A DNA stretch of 64,000 nt from Phoebastria nigripes (GCA_035582835.1 JAYKAV010002924.1:455282-519281); one strand, 5' to 3'; counted from the stretch's first letter, positions 15,441 to 33,990 are shown. Numbers and translations are program-made. Notes: generated by a model not told the origin, from the sequence alone.

Positions 15441-18400
15441 GGGTGAGAACACGTAGTGTTTTAAGCTTTTAGTAACAGCGCATGCATTTTTACCTGCCCG
15501 AATAATTCCTGATTAGAAAGAAAAAATTACAAAGTCAAACTTTTGTCATGGGTTTTTTACATAAAGTGGCCCTCCTGTAAATTTTCTTTCTCAGCAGCTT
15601 TGCAGCAGGCACAAGAAAACTGAGAGAACCCTGATGTGGTAAACCAAGGTAGTCAATAAACATAGGTTACACATGCAGAAAATGCTGGAGTTAATGGCAT
15701 ACCTAAGCTTAGTTTTCATTTTTTGTTTCTTGCTTGGAATAGCTACAAATCACATAGCACAAAGACAACACCTTGACATTGTGCATCCCCTAATAATACG
15801 GGATTTTGAATCTAGAAGCTAGAACATAACATGGAGTTAGGAGGAAAGGGTTCTGTTTCCAGATTTAATGAAGTTTCCATGTGACCTTTTAGCTCTGCTC
15901 CTTTAATTCTGAAGTTATAAAATTACAGCGTTATTCAGTGCACTCCTTTTTTCGTGATGTCCATTCGCAGAATGAGCTGATTATAGCAAGAGCTGATGTC
16001 ACAGAGCATGGTGGTGTGGCAGAGGCAGAGAAACAAGCAGAAAATCCTGTGTGTTTACAAAATATGCATAAATATAAAACACACTGTATAAAATAGCATC
16101 CCTGCATAGTGATACTATTGTTCTCCTTTGTCAACTATGAGTCCTTTTTTTAAATAAATACCTTCTATATTCTTTAGGTATTTAGAAGATAGGGTTTTGG
16201 CAGGATAGGTTTCTTCACTCCCCTATGGAAAATCATCACCTATGTATGTGCTCTGGCTCTTTCAATTCTTTTCTCCCTGCTACTCTAGTCATTTGTATAG
16301 CATGGAAGAGCCAGGTGACCTTGCTCCCTGGAATGGCATGGAAACCGATAGAGTTTTCTTTTATTACAACCATTTGGGTGTAAAGCAACTAATTCCTCCG
16401 TGCCCCTTCAGGCTAATGCTCCCAGCTGGTAAATCTGAAAGAAACATATGTATTGAAGAAGGCATAAGCCCCTGCATTTTAGTGCTGAATGCCCATATAC
16501 CTAACCATGCATTATTAGTAGGCATACAGTTTGTCTCTGATTGCTGTCATTTCTTCTATAAGATATGAAGCAAGTGAAAATGTTGCATAAGTTGAGCAAG
16601 ATTCAGTCGCTTTTCCCATACTTCACTAAATCTTTCATTTTCTGGACTTTTTTTTCTTTTGTTTTTGATAATGACCGCGTGCAGTTGTTAAACATTTCCA
16701 AAGGTAGAAGTGTTTACTGGTTGCATAAAAGCAGTCTTTTGAGACTAATACAGATTATGATACTGATTTATTTAGTTTTAATCTGTGTTTTGAGAAATAT
16801 TTTCCTTCCTTGTTTTGATTAACCATCAGCGTGGTTAAAGGAATTGTTTTATTGTAATACCAAAATGTGGAATTTATTAGACAAGTTCAAACAAAAGCAC
16901 TGAAACAAAAAAATTTCAAAGTATATTCCTTTATTTTACTTCTGTTGTCATCAGAAAGTTCCTCCTAAATGACTTTAATCTGTCTTGCCACCAAGGTTTA
17001 GCCATCTTCTGAAACAAATAGAAAAATTATCATAAATATTTTCTAGATATTTTTATTTACTAAGATTTAACCATATTCTAGATGCAGATGTTGAAATCCC
17101 AGTCCCAAATTCAGCAAATTACCCATGCCAACATGCCTAAACTGATGAGTAATGTCATTATAGTCATGTGTTTAACCCTCTTCATGGTTCAAAGCTTCTT
17201 CATGACTGAAGCGTCTCGCTGATGCCTGTAGTTAGATTCCATGAATCTTGATCTAAATGTTCAGCACATTGACAAGAGATGACTACATTTTGAAGTAAAT
17301 GGGGCCTGTTCCTCTTGTGTATCTGAATAGCCAGGCTCTGCAGGTTTTCAAGCTCTCATTTCCCCTGCCACCTGTATTCCTGCTTGATTTACACAAGGTC
17401 CTATTCTCTCATGTGCCCTACCCATGGGACTCCTAGCACTATGTGGTCAGGACTTAAGCCCTCTGAACTAATAGAAGACGACACGATGTCACTGATAGAC
17501 AGAATACTGACACCTGTGGAAAAGGAGAATTTTGCCATTTGATCTAAGGGGCATAAGTTAGGTTTCATACATGGCAGCATCGCCATGTCTGTTTTTTTGT
17601 GATGTATCCCACCATCACGTAAAATTTTAATACCCTCTCTCCCTCTGTATGGATTTGAACACGGTGAGAAAAACAGGGCATGCTGCTGTGAGAGTCTTTT
17701 TAATAACTTACACGTTGGCTTTAGGAAGATGTAGTCAGATATTAAAGAAATACTCAGAAAAAATAGTATCAGTTGCTGATTGTCTTCAAATGTAACTTTT
17801 AGAAAAGCAAAAACATGCAGTAAGGCAGATGTTAACTAGGAATTACCCTTCTTTTTGAAAACAAAGCATTTCATGGTGTTGGATTGCTTACTGTCATGCC
17901 TTTATTCTGTAGCCAGTTGAAACAGTATTTACAGAGATAGTTAACAGTATGGTTCCTGGCATCAGTATTGAAAGCTTTATTACTTTCTAGTCACATATGT
18001 TAAGTAAGAATGTATATTCTTAGTGGTGATTGCTGTCCAATAGCCTTAAGAACACCTGTACCAGTTATATACAAGCCATATTTTTACTTTAGTGTCACAG
18101 ATGAACACATTATTTTAATTGGGTTAATTGTGCATTTTTGTCCATTCACAGTATTGCTTTACTGTGGCAGATGGCTCAGTGTATGTGTTATAAATACTTT
18201 GCATGACATCCCCTCTATTTTACTAATCTTCACTGTGACTTTCCCATTGGTAATGACTAATTACAGTTTCCTAGCCAGCAACTTTTAATAGATTCCTTTT
18301 TTTTTCTTAATCTCTGCCTGTCCTCAACAGCACTGTTTTGTTCAATAATTTAATCAGTTCAGCAACAGTATAATATTAGATAATTGAACCATTACTTTAT

Positions 18401-19120
18401 GAATTTTTGAAATGCAAAATACCCATGAAGTAATCACTGATGAATATTTCAGTATTGATAGAGACCACTCTCTTTTCTGAGGAAACAGAAAGGGGTTTGC
18501 TATCGACACTTGAATGCTTTTTCTTTCCTTTTATTTTTATCTCTGTCCCTTGGTCCTGAGAACCATATGTAGTAAATAGGAGGGAATCCAGTAACCAGAA
18601 AAATTAACAGAAAGGATTAATATTTTTGCCTACCCACCATGACCATGTTAACCATTCAACACCTACATATCAAATGAGCGATTTTATACAGAAAAAATTC
18701 CATTCATCCCTGTCTCCTCTTATCAGTGAAGATTTATCTGCAAAAAGGACTCTCTAAGGCAAAACCACTTCCAGGTTCATCCCACCTGTGTTAGCAGACA
18801 AAAGGATGTAGATGCTGCAAATTCAGTGGGAAAATAACAGCACAGAGCTCCTTATAGGGTGGTGTGATTTTTTGGGGGGAAACTCCTGGACTCAGGAGTT
18901 TCTGACCAGAACCACTCCTTTCTCTGTGAACAGAATCAGATAGTCAGCTGGTTCATGCTTACTATCTGTATGTTGCTAACAGCTGCTATGTTTTGCTAAG
19001 GGCAGTACTCCTCACGCTCCCTCTCATTTATCCAAGCTATTTCATGAAACGAAGCAGTAGTGGAGTGGAGCTAGCAGGTGGCTGTAGGACAATTGCACGA
19101 TTTCACAGCAGTTTGTGAGA

Positions 19121-19146
19121 TTTCACAGTTTAATTTCACAGTTTAA
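19121..19146. repeat. 13-bp tandem duplication
   Basis: The unit TTTCACAGTTTAA occurs twice back to back (19121-19133 and 19134-19146), with a third partial copy TTTCACAG at 19101-19108. This looks like local replication slippage in intron sequence. Confidence 0.85.
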
Positions 19147-19865
19147 TTGTGTTCCATCTCAGAACAAAAAATTACTTCAAACAAGANTGCTGTACGAGCC
19201 CTAACCACAGTCTGTATTTTGAAGCTTTCATTGCAGAAATAAGGAGGAAGGGGGAGCTGGCTGGAGCATACTATCCCTCAGACATTAGGATGAGTTTGGA
19301 TCTTAAGTTTAAAATGAGTATCTTCATAGCTTTTATTCAAAAATGGTTTCTACACGCATAAACCCCTCAACTTTTCTTTCATGTCCTCCCCGCCTCCCCA
19401 GAGTGATACAGGAAGTTCAACTTAAAAATGCTTTAACGTTTTTTAAGGCAACACGTGTATGTTAATGAAGCTACCCTGGCTACCTGCCTGAATTTCGAAA
19501 CTGTAGCTTGTTGTAGACGCTTAAGTGTGCTTGCTAGTGTCAGGCACCTTCTCAGTGTATTGCTGCTTACTCAGTGTTGCTGATACTAATAGTGATTTCT
19601 TTCACCTACTGAATGTTGATCCTGATAGCTTTTACTAAATCTGCCTTTTCTCATGGATGCTGCTGAAGTCACATGATGGGACAAATTCTGCCTTTGGAGA
19701 CATTTGCATACTGCCAGTGAACCCATCTAAGGGATTATGCATATGTGTCCAAGGAGAGAAGGGAGTCCAGTCTGATACAAAACCAATTCATATTCAGTTG
19801 CAAAAGGAAGAAACGTGGAAATGCACCTGAAAAACTTCTCTTTGAAGAGACGAGAAGAGAGCTGA

Positions 19866-23171
<3,306 letters not shown>

Positions 23172-26100
23172 TGACATTGCTTTTTAATAAATCAGTGTGT
23201 GTAACCAGCACCACTCAAATGTTGGCATAAGGAGACTGTGGTGAGAAATAGCTACAATAGTTTTAGTCATAAATTTCTTTAAATCCATTGCTTTCTGCAG
23301 TGTAGGCTTGTTCTTGAAAATCACAGATCAACAAAAAAAGATATACCACACCCAAAGGGAGAAGATTAGAAAAATGCATTTCTTATAAAGGCTTTGTTTT
23401 GTGTGCTCATGAGACAAAGGTTTTAGACTTTTTAAATATAAAGTAATGTAAGTAATCATCCTTTATCTCTCAGACTTTATATACAAACTGATTCCATTCC
23501 TAGGTTATTCACATCAGAAATGCATGTATATTAACTGCAAAATACAATAACATATGCCAAGAAGCATGACTAATCATAATAAACACAGAAGTACCTCATT
23601 TCTCTTGTTCCATCTTGAAAATAGGCTTACAGAAGAAGGGGGAAGAGGTATGTAGGTAGTAAGCCATACAGTGTTTGAAACTTCCAGATTTAATATTCTT
23701 ACTTGGATATAGGTGAGTTTGTAAAACTCTATCCTCATTGTTTAAATAAATCCAGACTAAGATAAGTAATATTTTTATAAATCCCTTTTTATTACAGCAC
23801 ATTGTATAGCAGCTCAAATTTTTATTTGCAAGTTAAATAATGTCACTTCTGGATGAAACAAACTTGCTTCAGAGTAGAAAGCCAAATTTACTATAACAAT
23901 CTGATAGCATGATGTTTGATGGCAGTTTTGGTTATGTTTGGTTTAATGTGTAAACTAAAATACACATACTTGTTGGCAGCATGTACATTGCTGAACACTA
24001 AGCTGGCAAGCACCTTTCATCCCCTCCACAAGCTGTTCATTCTCAAATATCTCTGCTTTGCCAAACCACTGCCATATATTTAATTATAACATATGCCTTA
24101 ACTGATAATTCCTTTTCCCAAATTTAATTCTTGATTTTGACAGCAACAGGAACATCATTTGTGGTGTTCTCAAGTAACAGTCTCAGGTACGTGGATAAAA
24201 TGTAGCTGAACTCACAATGAAAACTCCTCCATCTGACTTACCTGGTTTGCCTTTGTCTGTAGTATTGCATTCTTGCCCCTTTTAGGAATCATGTGAACAC
24301 ACAGTAAATTGTGTTCCAGGGAACATAAACCTCATGCATCAGTGGGTGCTGCAACTTTTTATAATTGCAACTCAGCTGGCAGTTTCCTTCTCATTCTTCA
24401 TCTCTTTGTGCAGCATCTGCAGGGTTTCCATTAATCTGTGACCTTGCTGGATGTCAATCCAAGGAAAGCAATCCAAAGGAAAGCAATGCATTAAAATATT
24501 ATTTTATTAGGATAGTGCCCAAAATAGGCTTTATTCTTACTAAATATAGACTAAAATACAGCCCAAAGAAAGCAAAATCTCAAAGTCTGGATAAACACGC
24601 ACACCTTTATTCATCTCACCATGCATTATTGTTTCGGTTCTATCAATCCAAAGTAAAAAGAAAATACTTCCTAAAAAATTCATGTATTTAAAGCCTTTGC
24701 AATATATTAAAGGCATTCTTCATGCATTAAGTCCCTAGTGAGAGATGTGGTAGTTATTTTCTAAGGGTTTGGGTGGGTTTTGTTCCTTAAGAGGAACATG
24801 GTGCATAAACCTGAATCTAGGGAAGAGTTAATCAGATCGGAGAATATATATCCTGCCTTTAGAACACATTCAATTAATATGCATTCTTCTGACCTTTATT
24901 AGCTAAGTATATTGTCATTCAATATCCTGTGAAGGATGGAGTTCTTAGAAAAAGGTAGTGAAGACTCTCTATTGCCCTGTATCATTTTAATTAAATTTTG
25001 CACTAAGTTTGGTTTTATTAATTCCTCTCTGGGCTCTGTAAATATTACTGCCCCAATTATGAAAGGGAACATTATTAAAAGTTCTGTTTCAACAGTTACA
25101 TGGGTCTGGGTCTGTGCTTTGGTGAAACTCCACTTACTCAGTGTATTGAGTTATTTAGAATTTACTTCCTCAACAAACTATACTGTGCATCGGGAGAGGA
25201 AATATCCTAGTAGCTAAGGGAATGGAGAGGGACTCTGGAGATCTGGGTTNGATTTATTGGCAAAGCACAGATTTCCTGTAGACGTTGAGAAAACTACTTA
25301 ATAGGTATCTTTGCTTTAGTTCACATTCCTTATGGTAGAAAAGTGTATCCCTCCCAGATTTGGCTCCTGTGGTGTTTAAACCTACTAACTACTTGAGAGG
25401 CACTCCAATAAGATGGGCTTGTGCTATCTAAGTTGGCAAATAGATACATCCAGCTCTCTGAGGCGGGGAGTGATAGAGGAAAGAATAATGTGATTTATGT
25501 GTGGTGTGTAACATAAAAACCTCTCTAATACAGGTTTTGGAAGACACTTCACATGGACTAGCTGGATCTGTTGGGTTTTACTAGTTTGGCCTTTGTACAA
25601 CCATGCTCATTCCCACAGACCAGGTCAGGGGTTTCAGCCTGGCAGGCCTTGCTAGCCTAGGTAGAACATTGCAATGGCATGTGGAACAGTGCAGGTCTGG
25701 TGTTATTTCTGAGCAAACAATAATTCAGACAGAGATACCATATAGGCTCTGCACAGAGCCTTTGTAACTCGCTTTGTCTCACACAAACATGTCATTGTTG
25801 CACCAAACTGCTCAATTAGGTAAAACGAATAAGCAGGCTAACCATGTCTTTACACTTCTGTCACAGCTGATCTGCAAAGAGGGGATTACAAAGGAGTTTC
25901 AGAATCCCATCTAGTGTCTAGTGTGCCTTGGTATGTCTATACTGCTGGGCAGGTGAGCACAACTGTGCTTGCCAGGGTACCCCCTCTTGTCTCTCCCGAG
26001 AGCCCACCTGCCTTTCTGCTGGGCACATGGCATACGGGCAGAACAGAACCAGCATGTTCATACAGATCTGGGATCTGCAAGGGCTCTTGTATACAGCAGC

Positions 26101-29100
26101 ATAATAGTTAAAAGCAAATAAGACTAAACCATGAGAGATGGGCAAGAAAGATGGGCATTAATCTAGTGTTTTCGAAGAACTTAAACTCAGACACCTAAGT
26201 TTTCTTTAGTTTTTTAGAAATGGCTGGAAGTGGCGTCATGAAAAATTAGTATCAGTATGGTTTCTGATTTTGACTTGCAAATCTATCCTAATGTGGGGCA
26301 AAGAGGCTTTTATTTCAGTATAATGGTTTTATATTTATTGCATTTTTCTTTTGAGTGTTCCCAAAGGTGCTTTGTGGTCTTTTGTTGCTTATTCTCACTG
26401 TTCCCCATGACTGGCATTGATTTTAAATATTGATTTTCTTTTGTCACTGAAAAATAATCTTTGTGTTTTCCATTTCAACATGAACCATTTGGCATGAATG
26501 CATGCTGAGGCTCCCACATTGCCACGTTGTTTTGCTGTTGTTGATATTACTTTAACACATTGTAGTGCGTTAGAACTTCCTGCCTACCATGATTTACTCC
26601 GACGAGCACAGTAGGAAGCTCTCAGTTCACAAATAAAGAAAAACTGAGCACCAGGTTCCAGAAAAAATCCTTTAAAAAACTCTTTGAGCATGTATTTACC
26701 CCTTTAATCCCATGTTAAAGGCACACTGTGTTTCTTATTATTCCTTTCGTGTTAATTTTAGAGGTTGTTGATGTTTTTATCACTCCTTCCTTCTCTTTGT
26801 CTTCCTGTCCACAAAGACTTGTAAAATACACATACTGATTTAAAGCTGAACTGGAAAGTTTTAACTCACATGTCTTCCGTGAACCTGTGGTTGGTATTAC
26901 TAACACCAAGTAATGACATCTTCAGTCTTCTCAATACTTAGTTTTGTAATGAACAGAGGAAGTCTGGAACTGTGGTTCCTGTGGGGAACAATAAGCCAGA
27001 CAGCAATTCCCTGTTCATGCTAATATTTTGGGGTCATACGTCCAGCAGAAATGAAATGCACAGCTGGAGATGGAATGATGTTTAGAAAAAGCTTAGGAAC
27101 ACTGTGTGTGATGTGTCAGCATAAATGGAAGTGGTCACCTACTCACAAACTGTATGTGCACTCGTACTCTGATAATAAAATCTTCCACAGATTAAAAATA
27201 CTGTATTCACTTTTAACCATATGTGCTCCATCTAGGGAAGAAATAGAAGGTCACAAAGCTATGATCTGAGCAAGCAAGTGACATTATTATGATTACAGTG
27301 CTCTTGAACATATGATTAATGTCAGAAATTTAATCATATCTTTTTGCCTCAAAAAAAAGTTAGTCCTTCATGCTACATATTATTATCAGAATGTGTTATG
27401 GAATTCTGTACAATTACAGAATTTTAGAGAACCTTGAAGGAGAGACAAAAAGATCAAAAGTAATATCGAAAGACAGAAAACATATAGAGGATGGAGGAGA
27501 CATGGCCAGAGAAGCAGGAATTGAGTGTTTTAGCAGTTTCATAATGGATATATTGAATGAGAGAGAGAGAAATGAGATAGATAAAACAGTACTTAGGGAT
27601 TTTCACTGCAGGAGTAACAGAAGAGAGCACAAGTGGGTTTTCTCCTCTTCTCCTTCATGGGAAGTAATTATTGGTGAACCAGAAAAGTGTGGTAGTCTGT
27701 CTATATACTAATTTGCCCTTTAGCGTAACTTTGGAATCAAGCAAAAGGTATGCCTACTCAGTCCTATTCTCTTCTTACCTACTGTGGCTTTCATTAAATT
27801 AAATACATATATAATACATTTCTTCCAATTAACTGAAATCCTCTCTTACAGTGAAAGAAAAATCTTCTATTTCAGTTGGCTAAAATTAAGTTCTGATTTG
27901 AATGAGTTTATTATTTGAGTATATTATATGAGTTTATTCAGAAGCAGATTAAATGGATTCCAAATCAAACTTCTGAGGCTGTCATTAAAAAACAAAAATC
28001 TACTTTTTTCTATGCCCTGTTCTCATTTAGAAAGCCTAGAAATCGCATCAGTTAACAGAAGCTTGGATAGTTCAGTGATGTACTTGGCACTGAAACAGGG
28101 CTGAAAAACAACCTTGTAAAAGCAAGCTGTTAGTTTTGGTGAGGTAAAAATGGTGAAAAAAATGAGGTGGAATGGAAGACTTTGCAGGAAAGCTAAACAT
28201 GTTGGCAACAGAAGAACATGCACAAAGGAAGTCCAGCCCCATCCAACCTTCCTATCCTCAGTTGTACATGGGAAGATAGTAAATCCTGGGCATTATGAAA
28301 AGAAAAGAAAAAAAAAAAAAAGAGTCTTCCAGTATTTTCCACGTGTACATAGGGTATGGGAAGAAATGGTGAAGTGTGGTGAATGGAGTAAAGGGGTAGA
28401 AACTCCAACGTCTGACTAACTCTCGGACTCTGGTTGGGGATTCACAAAATGAGCTGTCCTTAAATGTGTGCTCAGTTTCAGCTTTATGCCATTTCAGATG
28501 AGGAAGGTAAAGCTGTTACCATCCTTTGCTGTCTGCTCGCCTCCTTTTTTCAGGGGCTTTAACCACAGTAACAATGGCAACTGAAGAGGCAGGGGGTTTA
28601 CTCCTGGGACACCTCAGCTCACTGTCTCATCTGGTAATGTAAACTGGTGTTCACTTCAGTTTATGTTATTAAAAGAAGTCATGAATTCAGACAGCTGAAA
28701 TGATTACAGTCTGTTTAACTGGAGGAAGGAGGGGACAGGGCAGCTATAATGTAAATGAGCTGCTGCTGCGGTGTTGAGAACCACTATCTTTTTCTGATAT
28801 GAATTAAAAAGATAATCTCATAAAACTGGAGAACCAACATATTTTGCCCATATACATTTTTTGCGTACTTAAATTCANCATTTTTTACTAAAAGGGACCT
28901 GAAAAATAGTAAGGCCCATGATGTAGAAATCGGAGAATGCATAAAACTAGTAGACAAACAATGCATTTGTCATGTCTCCAAAATCAGCCAGTACCAGAAA
29001 TAGGCATATATAGATCATCCTTCTCTGAGCTTCTGGATATCCATTTATGCCTTCATTCTCTATCTTGGATTCCAGCAGTCATTCATTTAGGGGCTTTCTG

Positions 29101-29840
29101 AAGTGGATGTTAATTTAGGCCATTATATTTAGTATCCATTGATGGATTTATCACCTATCAATTTTTCTAGCCTTTTTTTCAAACCCATTTATTGTTTTGG
29201 CCTCCAGAACATCTTGTAGGAACAAGTTACATGAAATAACTATGTAGCATTTTAATTGATTACAACTGAGGAATTAATTTGCTGATTTTCCTGAGATTAC
29301 TCAGAAATTGCAAAAAATGTAGGGCAAACATTATTGGTTGTAATTTTGAGATGGATGCTCCTTTCCTTTTCAATAAAACAAAGAATTTGAAACAATGAAA
29401 CTTGACAATGACAGGATCACAAGCTGTTGTAACATGCGATCAGTAACAAGAGGAGGGCAGACATGAGTGTATGAGGACGATAAACACCAAGTATGGGGGA
29501 CGGTTGGTTTATGTTTGTGCTTGTGTATACAAATAGAATTATCAGTGATGAGGAAACTTCAGAAAGGGAAATAGACTTGGAATATCAGGAAGGACTGTTA
29601 AAAAAAGAGATTAGTGTATTTGGTGACAAGGCTGTCATTTGTAAGACAACTTTCAGATCTCCGATAGGTAACATTCTGGCATTAACAAACATTAATTAGC
29701 TTAATGATTATTAGATTCCTATTGTAATTTTGTCTGTGTTTCTATTTCTCTGCTATTGTATACATGCACCTAAAAGAAAAGGAATTTAAATGGGGTGCAG
29801 AACTGCATGCATATTTCCAGTCTGCAAGGCATACAATCAG

Positions 29841-29929
29841 CCTCCCTCCTTCCCTCCTTTCCTTCCCTCTCTCCTTTCCTTCCCTCTCTCCTTTCCTTCC
29901 TCCCTCCTTCCCTCCCTCCCCTCTTTCTT
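29841..29929 (+). repeat. 89-base pure pyrimidine tract (CCTT/CCCT-rich)
   Basis: Every base from 29841 to 29929 on the + strand is C or T, and GCCTGCCTGCC follows. An imperfect unit of about 20 bases (CTTTCCTTCCCTCTCTC) repeats inside it. Several open frames on both strands here are artefacts of this low-complexity sequence. Mirror-like pyrimidine tracts can form triplex DNA; that is inference. Confidence 0.95.
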
Positions 29930-31107
29930 GCCTGCCTGCCTTCTTTTCCTTTATAGCCATTATACCGAAGCACATGTTAACAATGAGTTAGAGATATAGT
30001 TCTTTTATGTTGATAGTTTCTTTTCCATAGTTTTCCTTGCTGAACTGTCTGTTCTTGTTCATTACAATCAAAGTAAATTACTAGCCACAGAAACTAAACA
30101 AAAAAGAAAGAAAACATGTTATTGATTTCACTGTTTTGCATTTGAACAAATAGATTTCATGAACATGACTTCCTCAGCTTGAACATGTAATTTTCCTGCA
30201 GACTTAAGTATCTCTTAAAGTATCAGAATCCTGTTGCAAAGAAAAAATGGATAGGTGTTAAACTATTATTAAGCTTATAAAAGGGTAGTGGTTTTCCTTG
30301 GCAGTATTCTTTATTAGAGGAGGACCTGCTGCAGCAGAAAACATGGTCACGTTAGGCCCTTGGCATCTCCTTGGGAGATTTAGTAACAAGTATTTGGAAT
30401 TTGTCTGAGGCAGTAGGTTTTCAAAAATCTTTGTATGTCAGAGTTATGGAAGCCTTGGCTGACACTAATAATCAGTCAAGGTCTCTGAACTTCCCCGTAT
30501 TTTTGGACAAGCTGAAAGTAGAACCTTTTGTGTAACTCCTAATTTTCAAACAAGGCCCCAGAAAAACATTCTGCTCCACAAGTAATAAGTTTTGCATAAG
30601 GAATTTTTATAAATCTTGACCCTCTTTCACACAGGCCTGCACAGTTCACCAATAAATGGCATTAAGTAGTGACATTCAGTTCTTCCAACATCATGGTCAA
30701 ATTAATAAGCTAAAAATCTCCCACAATAAAAATACGCAAGTTGTTAAAATATTTTTAAAAGACTGCTTCAGCTATGTGGATTTTTTTTTTACCCTCAGTC
30801 TTTTTGCTGTGATCTGAACAGGCAGAATGGACCATTTTTCTAGCATTCTTTTCAGCAATGGACTTCAGTACAGCTTGTACTCATAATTTGCACTTAGAAA
30901 TTTTGGGGCACATCAGTGTCAGTGGATTATAGAAACTATTCGGTAATGCCACTAAAATTAAAGTTCAGCTGAGTTTCCTTTAGAAAATTTTATTTCTGGG
31001 GGTAAATATGTCCAGCGTTTCAAATCCCATCAAACTGAAAGCAGGTATTTAAATTGTCATGTAGCTTTTTTGTGTTTAGCACAATTACAGCAATCAAAGC
31101 GTTGGAA

Positions 31108-31125
31108 GCAGCAGCAGCAGCAGCA
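31108..31125 (+). repeat. (GCA)6 trinucleotide repeat
   Basis: Six perfect GCA units lie in intron sequence, so they are not translated in NALCN. The length is modest and typical of a benign microsatellite. Confidence 0.95.
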
Positions 31126-33929
31126 TGACTTCCTTTAGAGCTGTAACTTGGATGACAAATCTGAGCAAAGTGGAAGACTGCAGAGTCTTAGAATAAAACT
31201 AGCAGGTATTTTCTTTTCTTCATGTGAGTTGTTTTCCCCCCAATACTTTCCATATTTCTAATGTTTCTCAAAGAAAGGTCTCTTTTCACTAGGACTGCAA
31301 AGAACATCATGTACTACAGCTCTGTAGGTTATTAGATTGTTCTTTATAGATGTTCTTTTTAGATTTTTGAAACTTTAAAAAAAAAAAAATCACTTTGCAA
31401 TATCTTTTTGTTACTGTTGGGGTCTCTAATCCTTTGGGTTCCTCAGTAGTCAGTGGAGAGAGTGATTCCCATCATGAATCTGAAGATAATTCACATGTTG
31501 GGGATGCTGAATTGCCTCTCGCATTGTCTGTATTTCTTCATTGTCACGGGGGAGGCTACATAAACTGTGTGGCCTCCTCAGCACCTCAGTGAAGTTCCTA
31601 AGTGTAAGTGGGATGAGTCTGAGCTAATAGGTATTTAAACAAACAGCTCTTGCTAAATTCTGAAATTTTTAAGTGGCTATTTCATATTCAGATTAAAATT
31701 TTTACTTTCAACTATTCATAATTACATCTGACAAAAAAAAAATCTATGAGAAAAAGTCTTTGCCTTTTCTTATTGTATTCTTGGTATTCTGAACACTGAC
31801 TAACTCTTTTGAGAATCAGTGTGGTCCTGATTCATCTCATGTGTCTTTAAGCCCTTAGCAGATGCCAGTGGTAGGATCATAGTGGCACAGAGCCAATAGA
31901 AAGAGATGGGCATTGCCAGTGGGCAGACNAGGATCTGACTCTGGTGTTGCCCATCACTCTACAGACTGCATCAGAGTGCAGGGTGTTTACTTTCCTGTTT
32001 TAGGTGTGCTAGTTCTTTTGGGGTGAATCTCTAAAGCCAAAGTCTTCACCTCCTCTTTCTGCAGTAGGCCACAATAATCTGTATTACATATTTTTGCTGT
32101 GCAGATTTAAAGAAAAATTAAGTCCCGCTTCAGCAAACATGCATACTGAATTTTCATAAGTATTTTGCATTTATTAAATCCTACTGAAATCAGCAGAAGG
32201 TACCTAGAGCTTTGAGAATCATGTTTTTATATGAGTGATTTCATTGACATAAATGCAGTTGTTATACAGAGAAGTATTTGCACTGTCATGTCGAAGTCTA
32301 CATCCTTTATGCTTTGTGAATTCTTAAAGTGCCAGCTAGAGAGAGGCGTCTTCAGCTGACCTATGCATTTTAACAAGTTGAAGGCTGCAGTGCAGTACAG
32401 TAAATTCAGATCTTCAAGCTGCTTCCCTCACAATTTTGCTTCCCCTTCCCAGGATTCCCTTTCTTTCCTACGCTTGCCTCAGACCTTTGAAAAGAGGTCT
32501 TTCAGGCCTGACAGGAGTGAAGAGGAAAGCTGGCAGTGTGGCATGTGGAGGAAAGACACTGAGTTTCTTCGTGTTTAATGTATGTGAACTGATAGCACGT
32601 GTTTGCAACCCTTCTTCAGCATAGATGTGCTTTGATCTAGCCTGAGATTTAGTTTGGTATTCAGGGTGAGTATTTTGCAGTTTGAGGTCTTTTTTTTCTG
32701 TCTGTTATTTTAATTCTTCCATACAAAAAAATAAAATAATTTTATGTTCTTGTCTCAGAGCTTTCAGACAATGTACAAAACTGAACTGTCACAGTAAGAG
32801 TATGCATTCCCTTTTATAGACTCGTTATCTTTATTCTTCTAGCTAAAGAGGGCCAGGATGGCCCAGAGGCCATCTGACATGGACTGTGGCCTTCCATACT
32901 TCCTTCTCCAGAGCAGATCGATCATGCCCACTTTACACAGTGCTTGGCCCTTTGTCTCTTCTGGGCCCCTGTGGCATCCCTGTGTCCTTCAGGCACAATT
33001 ACTTATCTGTGTTTTTTTCAGTTCTGAGTATCCAAAATAATGCGAGGGTTGTGTTGCAGCTCACCAGAACGATAGTTTTATGATCTGATGCTGAGATCCC
33101 GCATTGCATGCTCTCAGGTTTGATACCAGGGCGAGTGAGGTTATTCAAGGGTGCAAAGACTTTTGTGATGTTAGAGGATTGTACAGAACGGAGGGAGCCA
33201 TGCTTGGGTGTTGTTTTAAGGAGAACTAACTGAAGAGGTCCAAACCAGAGCCATGCAGCCAGCTAGCAATTAAGCAGACTGGATATGGCGGTCAGTTTTT
33301 GTAGTTGCTTCTTGGCTTTCATTCCTTTAACAGAGTAGAAGTACCAGATGGTACCAGAGAATGAATTTCCTCAGGTGAAAAGTTTTTAACAAATTCTTTC
33401 ATAACACAGGGGCAAAAAGGATACAGTACAATACTTCAACGCAGAAAACAAACATGCCTGGTTGTTAACGCTAAGTATTTTAAAGGAGTGAGTAGAGAGG
33501 GCAGAAAACTAGGATAGGGTAGAACAGGGTGTACATTATATAGTACAAGCAAGTATGAAAGACTAATGGGATAAAATTAAGAAAGAGAGAATTTATGGCC
33601 ACCAGTGAATGTTGTAGATTCTGTGGAAGAGTTTGTGTGGTAGCAGGGAAATGCCCTCCAGTGGCTGCAGCCATTGTCAGGCCAGGCTGGACAAAAGGCT
33701 AGAAAATAATTCTGCATTGGTAGGGTTAAGGGTGTGGTGCAGTANATACTTCTTTTACTCTCTCATAAGATGAGAAAGACAAAAATGAATCACAGCTGAA
33801 AAACTGGCACTAAGCTATGTTGGGTTCTTTCCCCAACTTTACCTTTTGTCTACACAAGGAGCCTTGATCTTTCCACCTCAGCTCAGTGCAGAACTGTTGT
33901 ATGAGCTTCCTTTTCTCAGGACAGTTGCA

Positions 33930-33990
33930 CTATATATTCACAACTATATATATATACACACTATATATGTTCACTACTGTATATACACTA
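33930..33990. repeat. AT-rich tract with TA dinucleotide runs
   Basis: Runs of TATATA alternate with short CACA and TTCA interruptions over about 60 bases, forming a degenerate TA microsatellite. Confidence 0.8.

Noticed and set aside
18880..18901. 9-bp stem with 4-base loop (AAACTCCTG ... CAGGAGTTT) as a terminator or element
   Set aside because: Short inverted repeats of this size are expected by chance in 64 kb, and hairpin terminators do not apply to a vertebrate gene.
29742..29999. Four overlapping frames on both strands
   Set aside because: All are translations of the pyrimidine-rich simple repeat.
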